Source of the DNA: UBA1425 sp045537495
GTDB lineage: Bacteria; Bacillota; Clostridia; Oscillospirales; Acutalibacteraceae
Assembly (NCBI GenBank): GCA_045537495.1
Contig: JAZSPN010000133.1
Coordinates: 5,574 to 69,573 of the forward strand
Length of the DNA stretch: 64,000 bases
Direction of reading: 5' to 3'
Below, one piece after another: positions 17,549-26,388 of the stretch (position 1 is its first letter; each line of letters starts with the position of its first letter). The position numbers and the translations under genes were made by a program. The notes beneath the pieces were generated by a model that ran no database searches, was not told the DNA's origin, and saw nothing but the letters and a program-made list of their open reading frames with translations.

Positions 17549-19465
17549 TTATATTTTTTTGGTTTCACGTATTGTTTTTTTGTTTCTTCTGCCGTACCAG
17601 ATGATTTTTCTGGCGTAGTCTTCCCACTCGGTCGGGGCATCGTCGGCGGAGAAGCTGATAACGGACGGCTCACGGACAATGTCGGCTTTTTTATTTGCAA
17701 GCACATTTTTAAAATAAGAATCCCAGTCGTATCGGAATGAGTGGCGGATGCTGTTTTTGCCCGGAACAACAATCAGGCTCTTCTGATATGTCATCAACTC
17801 GTTGAAAATATCGCTGTCAATATTGAATGACATCAAAAATTCCGATGCTTCGTTGTAGAAATCGTCAAGCTTGTAAATGTAATCTAAAAGCATGGCTTCG
17901 TCGTAGGGCCAGGTGATGTCGCCGAAAATGGGATTGATGTATGACATGTCGACAAGGCCTTCGTCGGTGTTTTTGATACAATTGCTTATCCTTCTCAGCG
18001 TGTCACCGATGACACCGTCTTTTTCCGAGAAGAAGTCGGTGAAGGATTTATAAAAATTGTAGTAGGAAACACCGAGAGCGTGGTGGACATAAATTGCGAA
18101 GCACTGCAACAGTCCGTGACAGTGAACACTCTGTATGCAGGCGGAAAAGACGGTTGCACGTATAAGGTCGGCGGCACTCATTGTCGAGGTTTCGACGATG
18201 TATTCAAGACCGCCGGCAAAAACGGAATTTGAAATTTTGCAATGGTTGATGTTGAGCTTGTTGACGGCGGTTTTGATACCGAATTTTTCCATGTAATCTT
18301 TGTCTGCAAGAGTAGAATTCGGATAAACCTCACAGCGGAAAACATTGATCGAGTCATGCTGACCGCGTTCGAGAAGCTCACATATACCCTCCGAAAAACT
18401 GTCAAGAGTTTCGCCGGGAAGTCCCAGAATCAATTCGGTATAGGTGGGAATGCCCGCCTTATGATACAGTTCGAGCTGGTCGGACAGCTTATCTTTGTTC
18501 ATGTTTTTTCTTGAGATATTTTTCAACACTTCTTCGGACATACTCTGGAAAGCCAGAGAAACGCCTTTGCTCATTCCGACGTCGTTGAGCATCTTGTTGA
18601 TTGTAAAAATACGTTCGGTTTTATCCTTGGCGAAGCAGGCGCCGAATTTGTCGGGGTATCCCGTCTTCTTTTTTTGCTCTACGGCGAAGCGTGCGATTTC
18701 TTCGTCACGCTCAAAGAGTCCGAAATTTGAATCGACGCACATGCAGTATGAGATGTTGTGCTCAGATATCCAGAGGAGATCTTTTTTTACACGCTCAATG
18801 GGGAATTGTCTCATGGGGATGTCGTAGTCGCACCAGTCGCAAAATGAACAGTGATACGGACAGCCCCTGTTTGTTTCAAGCTGGGCATTGAATTCCATGT
18901 TTTCGGGAACGTTGCAAAGCTTGTCGAAGATTCCGCTCAGATACGGGGACGGATAATTTTCTACGCCCTTGTAGCTGTCGGCGGTTTTTATTATGTTGTC
19001 ATTCTCGTCGCGGTAAGCGATATTGTCAACGTCGGACAGATCTCCCGACGAATTAAAAGCACGAAGTATCTCGGTGAAGGGAATTTCGCCTTCTCCGAAT
19101 ATCAGTATATCGATAAATGAATACTCGGAAAGCCATTCGGTGTTTCGCGGTATCTGATGACCGCCGAAAATTATTTTGCAGTCGGGGTAGCGTTCTTTGA
19201 TTTTCTGTGCAGTTTCGAGATTATACTTGTAATTCCAGAAGTAATTCGAAAATCCGACTATAAAAGGATCCGAAATGCAATTGAAAACATCCTCTGCCGG
19301 GTCCTCTTTAAAAAATATTCCGTCGAGTTCGTAGCTTTTCCTGATGTCTTCAAACTGCAACGCATAGGAAGACAGAACACCGACGGCGTAGGGGAAATAA
19401 ACGGAGTTGCCAAGCAGTGTGTTCGGTTGTACAAAATAGAATTTTTTCTTGCTCAAATGACTCAC
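17549..19465 (-). CDS. B12-binding radical SAM protein, third tandem copy
   Basis: 638 residues, same layout as its neighbours: cobalamin-type domain (VYFPYAVGVLSSYAL, FIVGFSNYFWNYKYN, IIFGGHQIP, ILIFGEGE), radical SAM motif ETNRGCPYHCSFC then DWC, VDSNFG, LILGLPGET, GQHDSIN, and the shared C-terminal helical domain with FGDITWPYDEA, YQKSLIVVP and the end signature WEDYARKIIWYGRR. The cobalamin domain has no DxHxxG, which is normal for class B radical SAM methylases that bind B12 base-off. Only 5 bases separate it from the stop of the second copy, so the genes are co-translated. Confidence 0.8.
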   Translation of the reverse strand: MSHLSKKKFYFVQPNTLLGNSVYFPYAVGVLSSYALQFEDIRKSYELDGIFFKEDPAEDVFNCISDPFIVGFSNYFWNYKYNLETAQKIKERYPDCKIIFGGHQIPRNTEWLSEYSFIDILIFGEGEIPFTEILRAFNSSGDLSDVDNIAYRDENDNIIKTADSYKGVENYPSPYLSGIFDKLCNVPENMEFNAQLETNRGCPYHCSFCDWCDYDIPMRQFPIERVKKDLLWISEHNISYCMCVDSNFGLFERDEEIARFAVEQKKKTGYPDKFGACFAKDKTERIFTINKMLNDVGMSKGVSLAFQSMSEEVLKNISRKNMNKDKLSDQLELYHKAGIPTYTELILGLPGETLDSFSEGICELLERGQHDSINVFRCEVYPNSTLADKDYMEKFGIKTAVNKLNINHCKISNSVFAGGLEYIVETSTMSAADLIRATVFSACIQSVHCHGLLQCFAIYVHHALGVSYYNFYKSFTDFFSEKDGVIGDTLRRISNCIKNTDEGLVDMSYINPIFGDITWPYDEAMLLDYIYKLDDFYNEASEFLMSFNIDSDIFNELMTYQKSLIVVPGKNSIRHSFRYDWDSYFKNVLANKKADIVREPSVISFSADDAPTEWEDYARKIIWYGRRNKKTIRETKKI

Positions 19466-19470
19466 CCAAT

Positions 19471-21375
19471 CTACTGTATATACTTAATGTCTGTTATGAT
19501 GTTCTGACCGCCTTTTCTGCCGAACCAGATGATCTTTTTCGCATACTCTTCCGGGGAGGAGGGAATGTCGGAAGCGTTTATGAGGACGGTGTTTTTTCTT
19601 TCCGCCAAAGGCAGGCGGGCGTTGGAATAAACCGACTTGAAAAAACCGTACCAATCGAAGGACAGATTCAGTGTTTTCTGACGGGCGTACGGTGATTTTA
19701 TGACGGAAACCTGATATTCCGTAAGCTCATCGAGAATTGATTCTGTATCGAAGTAGGGCGTGATGAATTCCTTTATCTCGGAAAAGAACAGATCGAAATC
19801 TTTGATTATTTTAAGAAAGGCACACTCGTCAAGCGGCCAGGTGATTTTTCCGAAGCCGTCTTCAACGCAGGTCAGAGAGCCCTTGTTCTGCAAGACTTCG
19901 TTGTATTTGTGAAGAAGCCAGTAATAGATTTTACCGCAGACCGTTGACGGATTTTCCTTTGCCCATTCGATGACGGCACAATAGAAATCCGTATATTTAA
20001 CCTGCTTTTCGTAAAACAGGTAGATGGCAAAACACTGCAATGCGCCGAGATTATGCATGGCTCTTATGAACACCGAGAGAATGTTACAGTCTACCCACAT
20101 ATCTTCCGACATATCCGCCGTTGCCACAACGATCCTCGATTTTTCGGGAACGGTATCGTCGTCGGGTACGATGTGATATTGATGCAATTCCGTGGAAGCA
20201 TATCTGATTGAATTCTCTTCAATGTATTCGGGATCATTCATGATCGAATTGACAAGCAACTCGCAGTTGAAAAAATTTATTGACATATGCTGTCCCGCTT
20301 CGAGGAGTTGTTCTATTCCGTCCTTGAAGCTTTCGTACGTTTCGCCGGGCAAGCCGATTATTATTTCGGAATAAGCGGAAATGCCGTTTCCGTTGTAAAG
20401 CGCCATGAGCTTTTTGAAATACTCCAACGGCATATTCTTTCGATAGATTTTATCGAGAACATTCTGATTCATCGACTGGAACGAAAGTGTTGCACCCTTG
20501 CTCATTCCCGACTGATTGAGCTTTTTGGTGATTTCAAAAACGGTTTCGGGATTATTCTTTGAATAGGTTGCCTGAAATTTTTTCGGGTAACCGGTTTCGT
20601 TATGCTTTTCTATCAGATAATCGACAATCGCTAAATCACGGGCAAACATACCGAAGTTTGAGTCGGCACAATAACAGTACTCTATCTTGTTTTCCGACAT
20701 CCAGTCTATTTCTTTTTTTATCATCTCGATGTCGTACAGCTTTATTTTTGATTTGACATTTCCCCAGTCACAAAAAGCACATCTGTTGGGACAGCCCCTG
20801 TTGGTTTCAAGAATGGCGGAAAAATAAAGCTCCTCACTTTTTACAATATCATCGAAATATCCTTCGGTGTAAGCGGAAACACGCTCGGGAATATCGGGGT
20901 GAGAGGCGGTGTCGGTATGTCTGACGACTCCGTCATCGTTATAGATCAGATTATGAATATTTTCCGCTTTTTCCCGGTTTACAAGATGCAAAAGAAGCTT
21001 TCGGAAATTTTCTTCGCCTTCGCCCTGCAAGAGATAGTCAACATAGGTTTCGAGAACGGATTCGCTGTCCTTTGAAATCTGATGTCCGCCAAAAACAATT
21101 TTACATTCGGGGAAAGCTTCTTTTATCGCTTTTGCAAGTCTTTTGTTAAATTCGTAATTCCATATGTAGCAGGAGAAACCGACAACAAACGGTGTATCGA
21201 GTTTTGACACAATGTCCTTTATGTTTTCCTTCTTGTATATGAAGCCTTTGAATTCATATTCTTTGCTTACGGTTTCATCCTTAAAAGAATATGCAACCAA
21301 CGATCCTGCCGCATAGGGAAAATAAATCGAGTTGCCGTATTTTGAATTAGGCTGAACCATATACAGATTTTTCAA
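19471..21375 (-). CDS. B12-binding radical SAM protein, second tandem copy
   Basis: 634 residues from a TTG at 21375, which aligns MKNLYMVQPN with the starts of the paralogs; the open frame to 21480 overlaps the preceding gene and has no similarity. The layout is the same: IYFPYAAGSLVAYSF, VVGFSCYIWNYEFN, VFGGHQIS, LLQGEGE, then LETNRGCPNRCAFCDWG, ADSNFGMF, IIGLPGET, and the shared C-terminal domain (FGKITWPLDECAFL, YQVSVIKSP, YAKKIIWFGRK). The end signature lacks the first Trp that the other three copies have. The gap to the first copy is 19 bases. Confidence 0.78.
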   Translation of the reverse strand: MKNLYMVQPNSKYGNSIYFPYAAGSLVAYSFKDETVSKEYEFKGFIYKKENIKDIVSKLDTPFVVGFSCYIWNYEFNKRLAKAIKEAFPECKIVFGGHQISKDSESVLETYVDYLLQGEGEENFRKLLLHLVNREKAENIHNLIYNDDGVVRHTDTASHPDIPERVSAYTEGYFDDIVKSEELYFSAILETNRGCPNRCAFCDWGNVKSKIKLYDIEMIKKEIDWMSENKIEYCYCADSNFGMFARDLAIVDYLIEKHNETGYPKKFQATYSKNNPETVFEITKKLNQSGMSKGATLSFQSMNQNVLDKIYRKNMPLEYFKKLMALYNGNGISAYSEIIIGLPGETYESFKDGIEQLLEAGQHMSINFFNCELLVNSIMNDPEYIEENSIRYASTELHQYHIVPDDDTVPEKSRIVVATADMSEDMWVDCNILSVFIRAMHNLGALQCFAIYLFYEKQVKYTDFYCAVIEWAKENPSTVCGKIYYWLLHKYNEVLQNKGSLTCVEDGFGKITWPLDECAFLKIIKDFDLFFSEIKEFITPYFDTESILDELTEYQVSVIKSPYARQKTLNLSFDWYGFFKSVYSNARLPLAERKNTVLINASDIPSSPEEYAKKIIWFGRKGGQNIITDIKYIQ

Positions 21376-21394
21376 AACCCGCACCGCCTTTCTC

Positions 21395-23323
21395 TTAATC
21401 TGTTTTTTCAACCCGGTTAGGAGCTGCCGAATACAGCATCCTTCCGTTACGCCGACCGTACCAGACAATTTCACGTGCATAGTGGGTCCAATCTTCGGTG
21501 CGGAACGGTGTTGAAAATTTATACAAGGTGTTTTCTTTTTTCAGTGGCTCATATTCGTTGCGAAGTATCGCGCCGAAATATTTTTCAAAATCATATTCGA
21601 ATTCATTTTTGAATTCATCGACCGTCGGTCTGAGCACCACCGACTTCTGATAACGAAGAAGCTGATTTAAGAAATCTTCGTCTTTGATATAACGTCTGAC
21701 AAAAACAGATATTTCATCAAGGAATAAATCAAAATCATAAAGACACAGCAAAAATACGGCTTCCTCGAGAGGATATGTAATCTTGCCGAATGGCTCTGCC
21801 TGATAGGTTAATCCGCCTTGTCCGCTTACGAATTTATTCAGAACATCGGATACCATTTCAAAAATGTTTTTCAAAAATACGCTTTCGTTTAAAATAAAGC
21901 TGTATAATTCGGTGTAAAAATCATAATAGCTTACGTCGTATTCATGGCGGATATACATGGCAACACATTGCAGAATTCCGAAGTGGTGCATACTCTGGAC
22001 ACACGTTGAAAACTCGTTTGCACGTATCCAGTCACGAACGCTCATTGTTGCCGTTTCAACTATTATGGAAGAAAATCCGGAAAGCATATTATCCATGTTT
22101 TCGCAATGATATTGATTCAGAGAAGTTGAAACCGTTTTGATTTTAAACTTATCGATATATTCTTTCGTGCTGAGCAATGAGTTGGGCAGCAGCTCACAGT
22201 AATACGCACTTACCGAGCTGTGCTGACCAAGCTCCAGAATCTCACACAATCCGCGTGTAAAGCTTTCGTATGTTTCTCCGGGCAACCCGAGAATGAGTTC
22301 GGTATATGTCGAAATTCCCGCATCACGGTATCTCGCGATCTGCGAAGCGTATTCTTCCCTGCTGATGTTTGTTCTGCCGATATTATCGAGAACATCGGGC
22401 GAAAGGCTCTGAAGTGCAAGCGTGGCACCCTTGCCGATACCGTGATCCGCAAGAAGCTTGTTTATGCGGAACACTCTGTCGTGGTTGCTTTTTGAATAGG
22501 AAACCTGCAAGCGGTTTGGATATCCGTTTTCGGTTTTCAGCTGTGCTAATTTTCGGGCGATTATTTCATCTCGGGGGAACATTCCGAAATTTGCATCTAC
22601 GCAATATACAAATTCCATTTTGTTTTCCGACATCCATTCGAGCTCCGCCAAAACTTTTTCCAGAGGGAACAGTCTTACCTTTGAGTTCAGCTCTCCCCAA
22701 TCGCAATAACAGCAGTTATAAGGACAGCCTCTGTTTGTTTCGAGAACACAGGAGAAGCGATAGTTCTTATTTTTGATTATGTCGTCGAAAACACCGTTTA
22801 AATAGGGTGACGGATAATCCGAAATCGTAATCTGTTTTTCGGGCGTCTGAGTCGCAATTCCCCGAGATGTTCTGAATGAGATGTTTGGTATTGCGGAAAA
22901 ATCGGGATCGTTTTTCGTGAGCTCCTCCAACACACCTTTGAAAGCTTCCTCACCTTTTCGGTGGATAAGAATATCAATAAAGCTGTATTTGTCGAGATAT
23001 TCGGTTGAGGGAGGTATATGGTGTCCGCCGAATTCAATTATACACTCGGGGTACCTGGATTTTAATCTTTCGGCATATTCGAGGTTGTACTGATAATTCC
23101 ATATCGAGTTGGAAAATCCGACGAAAAAGGGATTATCCAGCCCTTCAATGCTCTCGTCGATATCCTCGAGGCTGTAAATTATTCTTTTGAGCTCATATTC
23201 TTCCGCTATGTGTTCATCGTTAAACGCATAGGCGGCGAGCATACCGACGGCGTACGGAAGATAGTAGGTATCTCCGTATAAGCAGCCTGCCTGTACAAGA
23301 TAAATGTTTTTCTTATTGCTCAT
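21395..23323 (-). CDS. B12-binding radical SAM protein, first tandem copy
   Basis: 642 residues from ATG 23323, which has AAGGTG 6 bases upstream; an in-frame GTG at 23332 overlaps that site and is rejected. Layout as in the other copies: YYLPYAVGMLAAYAF, FFVGFSNSIWNYQYN, EFGGHHIPPS, ILIHRKGEEAF, then LETNRGCPYNCCYCDWG, VDANFGMF, LILGLPGET, GQHSSVS, and the C-terminal domain with FGKITYPLEEAVFL, YQKSVVLRP and WTHYAREIVWYGRR. The GEGE segment at the end of the B12 domain is RKGEE here. It follows the second membrane gene by 62 bases. Confidence 0.8.
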   Translation of the reverse strand: MSNKKNIYLVQAGCLYGDTYYLPYAVGMLAAYAFNDEHIAEEYELKRIIYSLEDIDESIEGLDNPFFVGFSNSIWNYQYNLEYAERLKSRYPECIIEFGGHHIPPSTEYLDKYSFIDILIHRKGEEAFKGVLEELTKNDPDFSAIPNISFRTSRGIATQTPEKQITISDYPSPYLNGVFDDIIKNKNYRFSCVLETNRGCPYNCCYCDWGELNSKVRLFPLEKVLAELEWMSENKMEFVYCVDANFGMFPRDEIIARKLAQLKTENGYPNRLQVSYSKSNHDRVFRINKLLADHGIGKGATLALQSLSPDVLDNIGRTNISREEYASQIARYRDAGISTYTELILGLPGETYESFTRGLCEILELGQHSSVSAYYCELLPNSLLSTKEYIDKFKIKTVSTSLNQYHCENMDNMLSGFSSIIVETATMSVRDWIRANEFSTCVQSMHHFGILQCVAMYIRHEYDVSYYDFYTELYSFILNESVFLKNIFEMVSDVLNKFVSGQGGLTYQAEPFGKITYPLEEAVFLLCLYDFDLFLDEISVFVRRYIKDEDFLNQLLRYQKSVVLRPTVDEFKNEFEYDFEKYFGAILRNEYEPLKKENTLYKFSTPFRTEDWTHYAREIVWYGRRNGRMLYSAAPNRVEKTD

Positions 23324-23385
23324 TTTTGTCACCTTGATAAAAAATCTGTTTCAGAAGATTCAGTTTCGTTTTGTTAAGCGATGCT

Positions 23386-24483
23386 TTATAATCTGTTTCC
23401 GGCAACGGTAAGTATGCTGTCCAGAATGGTGATTTGTATATTTTTAAAGATGTATTGCGTCAGGAAGAAGTAAGCGAGAAAAGAAACGCATACGGATATT
23501 TTGTGCTTGTTATAAAACGTTGAAAAATCGTGGGCAATTTCGGACGTTGTTTCGGGATCGTACAGAGAAATGAAAATTATTGTAATCGTGCACATAAGAG
23601 AGCAGACGCTGATGCTCTGGGGGTATCTCCATATTCCTGCAAAAATCATGGCGAAAGCCGGTAAAACGAACCACAGGAAGCTTGCGTTGTCAAAAGCGAA
23701 ACGCAGGTTTTTTCTTTCCCCGTTGGATTTTTTCAGGAGATATTTCGTTATAAATACCGCGAGCAGGAAAAAATACGGAACGGAAACGAAGACAAGACGT
23801 CTGTCGGTAAAATAGCTGAAAATCTGCACGGGGATAAAATCGTTTTTGATGTTGTTCAGCAAATCCGCCAAAGGTGTTGTTTTGATAAACACGGAAAGAA
23901 GAATCAGTGCTGCGAATGCCGCGGTAAGGGTGACTCTTTTTTTGGCAACGAGCCTCTTGTTGGCGGATATTTGTTTTTTCTTGATTTTGCCGACGGGGTT
24001 TAAAAGCTTTTCTTCTGTCGGTAACAGGCTGAAGCCGTAGACCAGTGCCGCAACGGGAATATGACAGAAAATTGCAGTTGAATCGATTAATATTGAAAAG
24101 ATAACGAAGACGGCCATGAGAATTGATTTAAGCCTGAAGGATTTACCTTCGGCAAAACAGAGGCACAGCAATAAAGTGACAAGCAACAAAAAATTGTATT
24201 CAAAAGTCAGGATGGAATATCTGAAAAACGGATCGACAATCAACAGAACGGCACAAAAACCGAACACGATGTTTTGAAGCTTTAACAGCTTATGTAAAAT
24301 TACGGCGTAGACCGCACTGAGAAGAAACGAGGTGACTATCGCATAAACGGACAGCGTAAGCTGAGTGGTGTTAAGGAGGAAAGAATCAAAATTAAAAAGA
24401 GAGAGATCTGCCGGCAGATAGAAAATCTTCAACGCGAAAGCGGCGACAAAGCAATAAAAAAGGTGCGTTTTCTTTGTATTCAT
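23386..24483 (-). CDS. Polytopic membrane protein of unknown function
   Basis: 365 residues with about nine or ten hydrophobic helices; a loop of basic residues (about 165-185, KIKKKQISANKRLVAKKR) is probably cytoplasmic. The family is not recognised. The overall look, with an acidic residue in an early loop and long membrane-embedded regions, is compatible with GT-C-type glycosyltransferases or O-antigen-polymerase-like proteins, but no diagnostic motif is seen. It is the second gene of the radical SAM operon, 22 bases after the first, so it probably supplies or exports the substrate or product of the four radical enzymes. Confidence 0.65.
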   Translation of the reverse strand: MNTKKTHLFYCFVAAFALKIFYLPADLSLFNFDSFLLNTTQLTLSVYAIVTSFLLSAVYAVILHKLLKLQNIVFGFCAVLLIVDPFFRYSILTFEYNFLLLVTLLLCLCFAEGKSFRLKSILMAVFVIFSILIDSTAIFCHIPVAALVYGFSLLPTEEKLLNPVGKIKKKQISANKRLVAKKRVTLTAAFAALILLSVFIKTTPLADLLNNIKNDFIPVQIFSYFTDRRLVFVSVPYFFLLAVFITKYLLKKSNGERKNLRFAFDNASFLWFVLPAFAMIFAGIWRYPQSISVCSLMCTITIIFISLYDPETTSEIAHDFSTFYNKHKISVCVSFLAYFFLTQYIFKNIQITILDSILTVAGNRL

Positions 24484-24505
24484 AAGAAATAACTCCCAAC
24501 GAACA

Positions 24506-25720
24506 TCAGGCTAAAATTAATGAAGTGAAATATGCCGTCATACATACAGATAAAAGCGTATTTGCTTTAATCCAATCCGTGGCTTTTCTGACAGATTTTA
24601 ATACACAGATATTGCCTCTTGCGATGTAGTAAATTATCAACGAAAGCTGAACCAGTAAATTGTTATAAAAATATTTGCTGGATTCCCAGGAAAAAACTAT
24701 GGGGAGAATAATTACGACGGGAGAAATCAGACACAGGAAGAAAATGAATTTCTGAAATTTGTTTTCACATTCCGACATACAGTTTTTCCAGAACAGCGTG
24801 AGGATGCCGAATACCGGGATCATGAGGAAAATAAGATCCATTAAACAAACCTTCCAGTTTTCCCATTCGATAAAGTATATCTGAAAAGCTTTTTTGATAA
24901 TTACATCCATTTCGTCGAAATAGTCGAAAAGCCATTCCGTTTCAAATTTTGCATAATTCAAATCGCTGAGGACTCCGGAGTATCTCGAGAAATAATAGTC
25001 CATCATCTCGTCGGGAGTATTGAAGCCGAGATGCTTTTCCGAGAGAAGAGCATATATCCCGACCGCTATCATGGAAATGTAGCAAATCGCACATATCGCA
25101 CCGTGTTTTTTGGAGAATCCGCTTGAAAAGAACTCCTGCAACAGAATTATTGCTATTAAAATCATACTGCAAAACAGAAAAATCGGATTAACAAGCGTTG
25201 CGGCTATACACAAAAAAGGAACGCCCCATATTGCGTACTTTTTATCGACGAGAAGAACGGAAAAAAGTGTCAGTGCCCAGAGCAATTTATCCAGCTTGAC
25301 ATCGGGATAGTAATTGCGGAATGAGCCGGGCAAAACACAGATTACGATGCTGATTATTGCTACAAGAAAAAGGTGACGCGGATTATTTTTGACTTTTGAC
25401 AGAGCCTTTCCTATGCAGAGAGCTGCCGAGATCATGAGCAGAAAAGAAAAGAGAATAACAACCTTTTGCGTAAGATCATCGGAAACGACGGGATAAAACC
25501 AGCTTATTACCTCGCCGACCAGACCTCGTGCGACAAAACCGTGATCGTATGTATACAGATAATGAATCAGATAATATCCCGGCACACTTTGTATATCGTT
25601 GTTTAATGTCAACGTCAGCAGGTATCCGCCGAGAGCTGTAAAAGGAACGAGATAACAGACGAAAGACGTTGCCCTGTCGTTCCGGGTAAAACGGTAAAAA
25701 GATGATTTTATTCTCTGCAT
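24506..25720 (-). CDS. Polytopic membrane protein, GT-C-like, unknown function
   Basis: 404 residues with about nine to ten membrane helices. A conspicuous loop after the first helix reads YLYTYDHGFVARGLVGEVIS; a GFxxRGLxG stretch of this kind recurs, in my recollection, in bacterial multi-pass proteins resembling membrane glycosyltransferases. Later loops carry FRNYYPDVKLDK. This suggests a lipid-linked sugar enzyme, but the match is by memory and unverified. First gene of the operon; AGGTGAG lies 9 bases before the ATG. A 13-codon leader frame ends within that ribosome site. Confidence 0.65.
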   Translation of the reverse strand: MQRIKSSFYRFTRNDRATSFVCYLVPFTALGGYLLTLTLNNDIQSVPGYYLIHYLYTYDHGFVARGLVGEVISWFYPVVSDDLTQKVVILFSFLLMISAALCIGKALSKVKNNPRHLFLVAIISIVICVLPGSFRNYYPDVKLDKLLWALTLFSVLLVDKKYAIWGVPFLCIAATLVNPIFLFCSMILIAIILLQEFFSSGFSKKHGAICAICYISMIAVGIYALLSEKHLGFNTPDEMMDYYFSRYSGVLSDLNYAKFETEWLFDYFDEMDVIIKKAFQIYFIEWENWKVCLMDLIFLMIPVFGILTLFWKNCMSECENKFQKFIFFLCLISPVVIILPIVFSWESSKYFYNNLLVQLSLIIYYIARGNICVLKSVRKATDWIKANTLLSVCMTAYFTSLILA

Positions 25721-25781
25721 AATAAATATCTCACCTGCTCAACTTTATCGAAAACCGAATAAAACTGTTCATAATACTCCG

Positions 25782-25810
25782 ATTATAATTATACTTTTTA
25801 AGTATATCAC
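25782..25810 (-). promoter_or_regulatory. Candidate promoter of the radical SAM operon
   Basis: On the minus strand GTGATA (25810-25805), a 17-base spacer and TATAAT (25787-25782) lie about 60 bases before the first start codon. The TATAAT is directly repeated (25793-25782). The -35 matches the consensus at four of six positions. Confidence 0.45.
25790..25806. repeat. Perfect palindrome within the promoter spacer (possible operator)
   Basis: TATACTT, three bases, AAGTATA: two perfect 7-base arms filling the space between the proposed -35 and -10. A repressor bound here would block the polymerase. The protein is unknown. The element is AT-rich, so chance is not excluded. Confidence 0.4.
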
Positions 25811-25889
25811 ATTTATTTGCAAAAGTCTACATTTTATATTAACGGTTTACAGACTTAAAGCTAAAACAAGAAGCAGAACTTTGAAGCCG

Positions 25890-25934
25890 AAAAAGCCCTC
25901 CCCGTATACGGCAATGCCGATTTACAAGGAGGGG
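25890..25934 (-). terminator. Rho-independent terminator after the small lipoprotein gene
   Basis: On the minus strand CCCTCC (25933-25928) pairs with GGAGGG (25901-25896), followed by CTTTTTC. It separates the lipoprotein gene from the radical SAM operon, so the latter needs its own promoter. Confidence 0.7.
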
Positions 25935-25945
25935 TGGTTTTGCAA

Positions 25946-26242
25946 TTATTCCATTGCTTCCTGAGTGTCCGAAACGATTCCGTTCTGCGGATCGAGGAAG
26001 CTGCTGTCGCTCATACCTTCGGAGATAACCTCGGAAAGAGATTCCATAAAGGTGCCGCTTTCTTCCGTTGTGTCAAAGATATCATCACGAGTTTCACCGT
26101 TATCGTAAGTTTCGGAAGGCAAGCCGTTCAGGTCGGTTGTCGGAACGGTGGTACCGCGTCCGTCATCGGTTGTGCCGCACGAAGCAAGAACAAAACACAA
26201 TAAAACTGCGGTGATCATCATAAATACAAAACTTTTCTTCAT
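25946..26242 (-). CDS. Small acidic lipoprotein
   Basis: 98 residues from ATG 26242, which has GGAG 7 bases upstream. A signal peptide ends in a lipobox (VLASC, Cys near residue 21), so the mature protein is lipid-anchored outside the membrane. The rest is acidic, Thr/Ser-rich and probably unstructured (TTDDGRGTTVPTTDL, then DDIFDTTEESG). No domain is recognised. It is a single-gene unit with its own terminator. Confidence 0.7.
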   Translation of the reverse strand: MKKSFVFMMITAVLLCFVLASCGTTDDGRGTTVPTTDLNGLPSETYDNGETRDDIFDTTEESGTFMESLSEVISEGMSDSSFLDPQNGIVSDTQEAME

Positions 26243-26328
26243 TTTATCACTCCTTACAATCATTACGATTTCTGCAATAGTATTTACGGGATTAAAGCTT
26301 GTTATTCAAAAAATTTTTTAAATTTTTA

Positions 26329-26357
26329 TTGATGTGTCGGGATTTTTGTGATAACAT
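26329..26357 (+). promoter_or_regulatory. Promoter of the isomerase-dehydrogenase pair
   Basis: TTGATG (26329-26334), a 17-base spacer and TAACAT (26352-26357), 31 bases before the start codon at 26389. Confidence 0.6.
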
Positions 26358-26388
26358 AAAACTATCTACACGGAAAGGATTTGATGTT

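Noticed and set aside
21376..21480. 35-residue N-terminal extension of the second radical SAM copy
   Set aside because: It overlaps the stop of the first copy and has no counterpart in the paralogs, which align from the TTG at 21375.
15617..23323. CRISPR or recombination-type repeats in the tandem paralog region
   Set aside because: The similarity is at protein level only; no long identical DNA repeats were seen between the copies.
15617..25720. A RiPP precursor peptide inside the radical SAM operon
   Set aside because: Gaps are 5-62 bases and hold no frame with a ribosome site and Cys- or Gly-rich core; only a 13-codon leader frame exists upstream.
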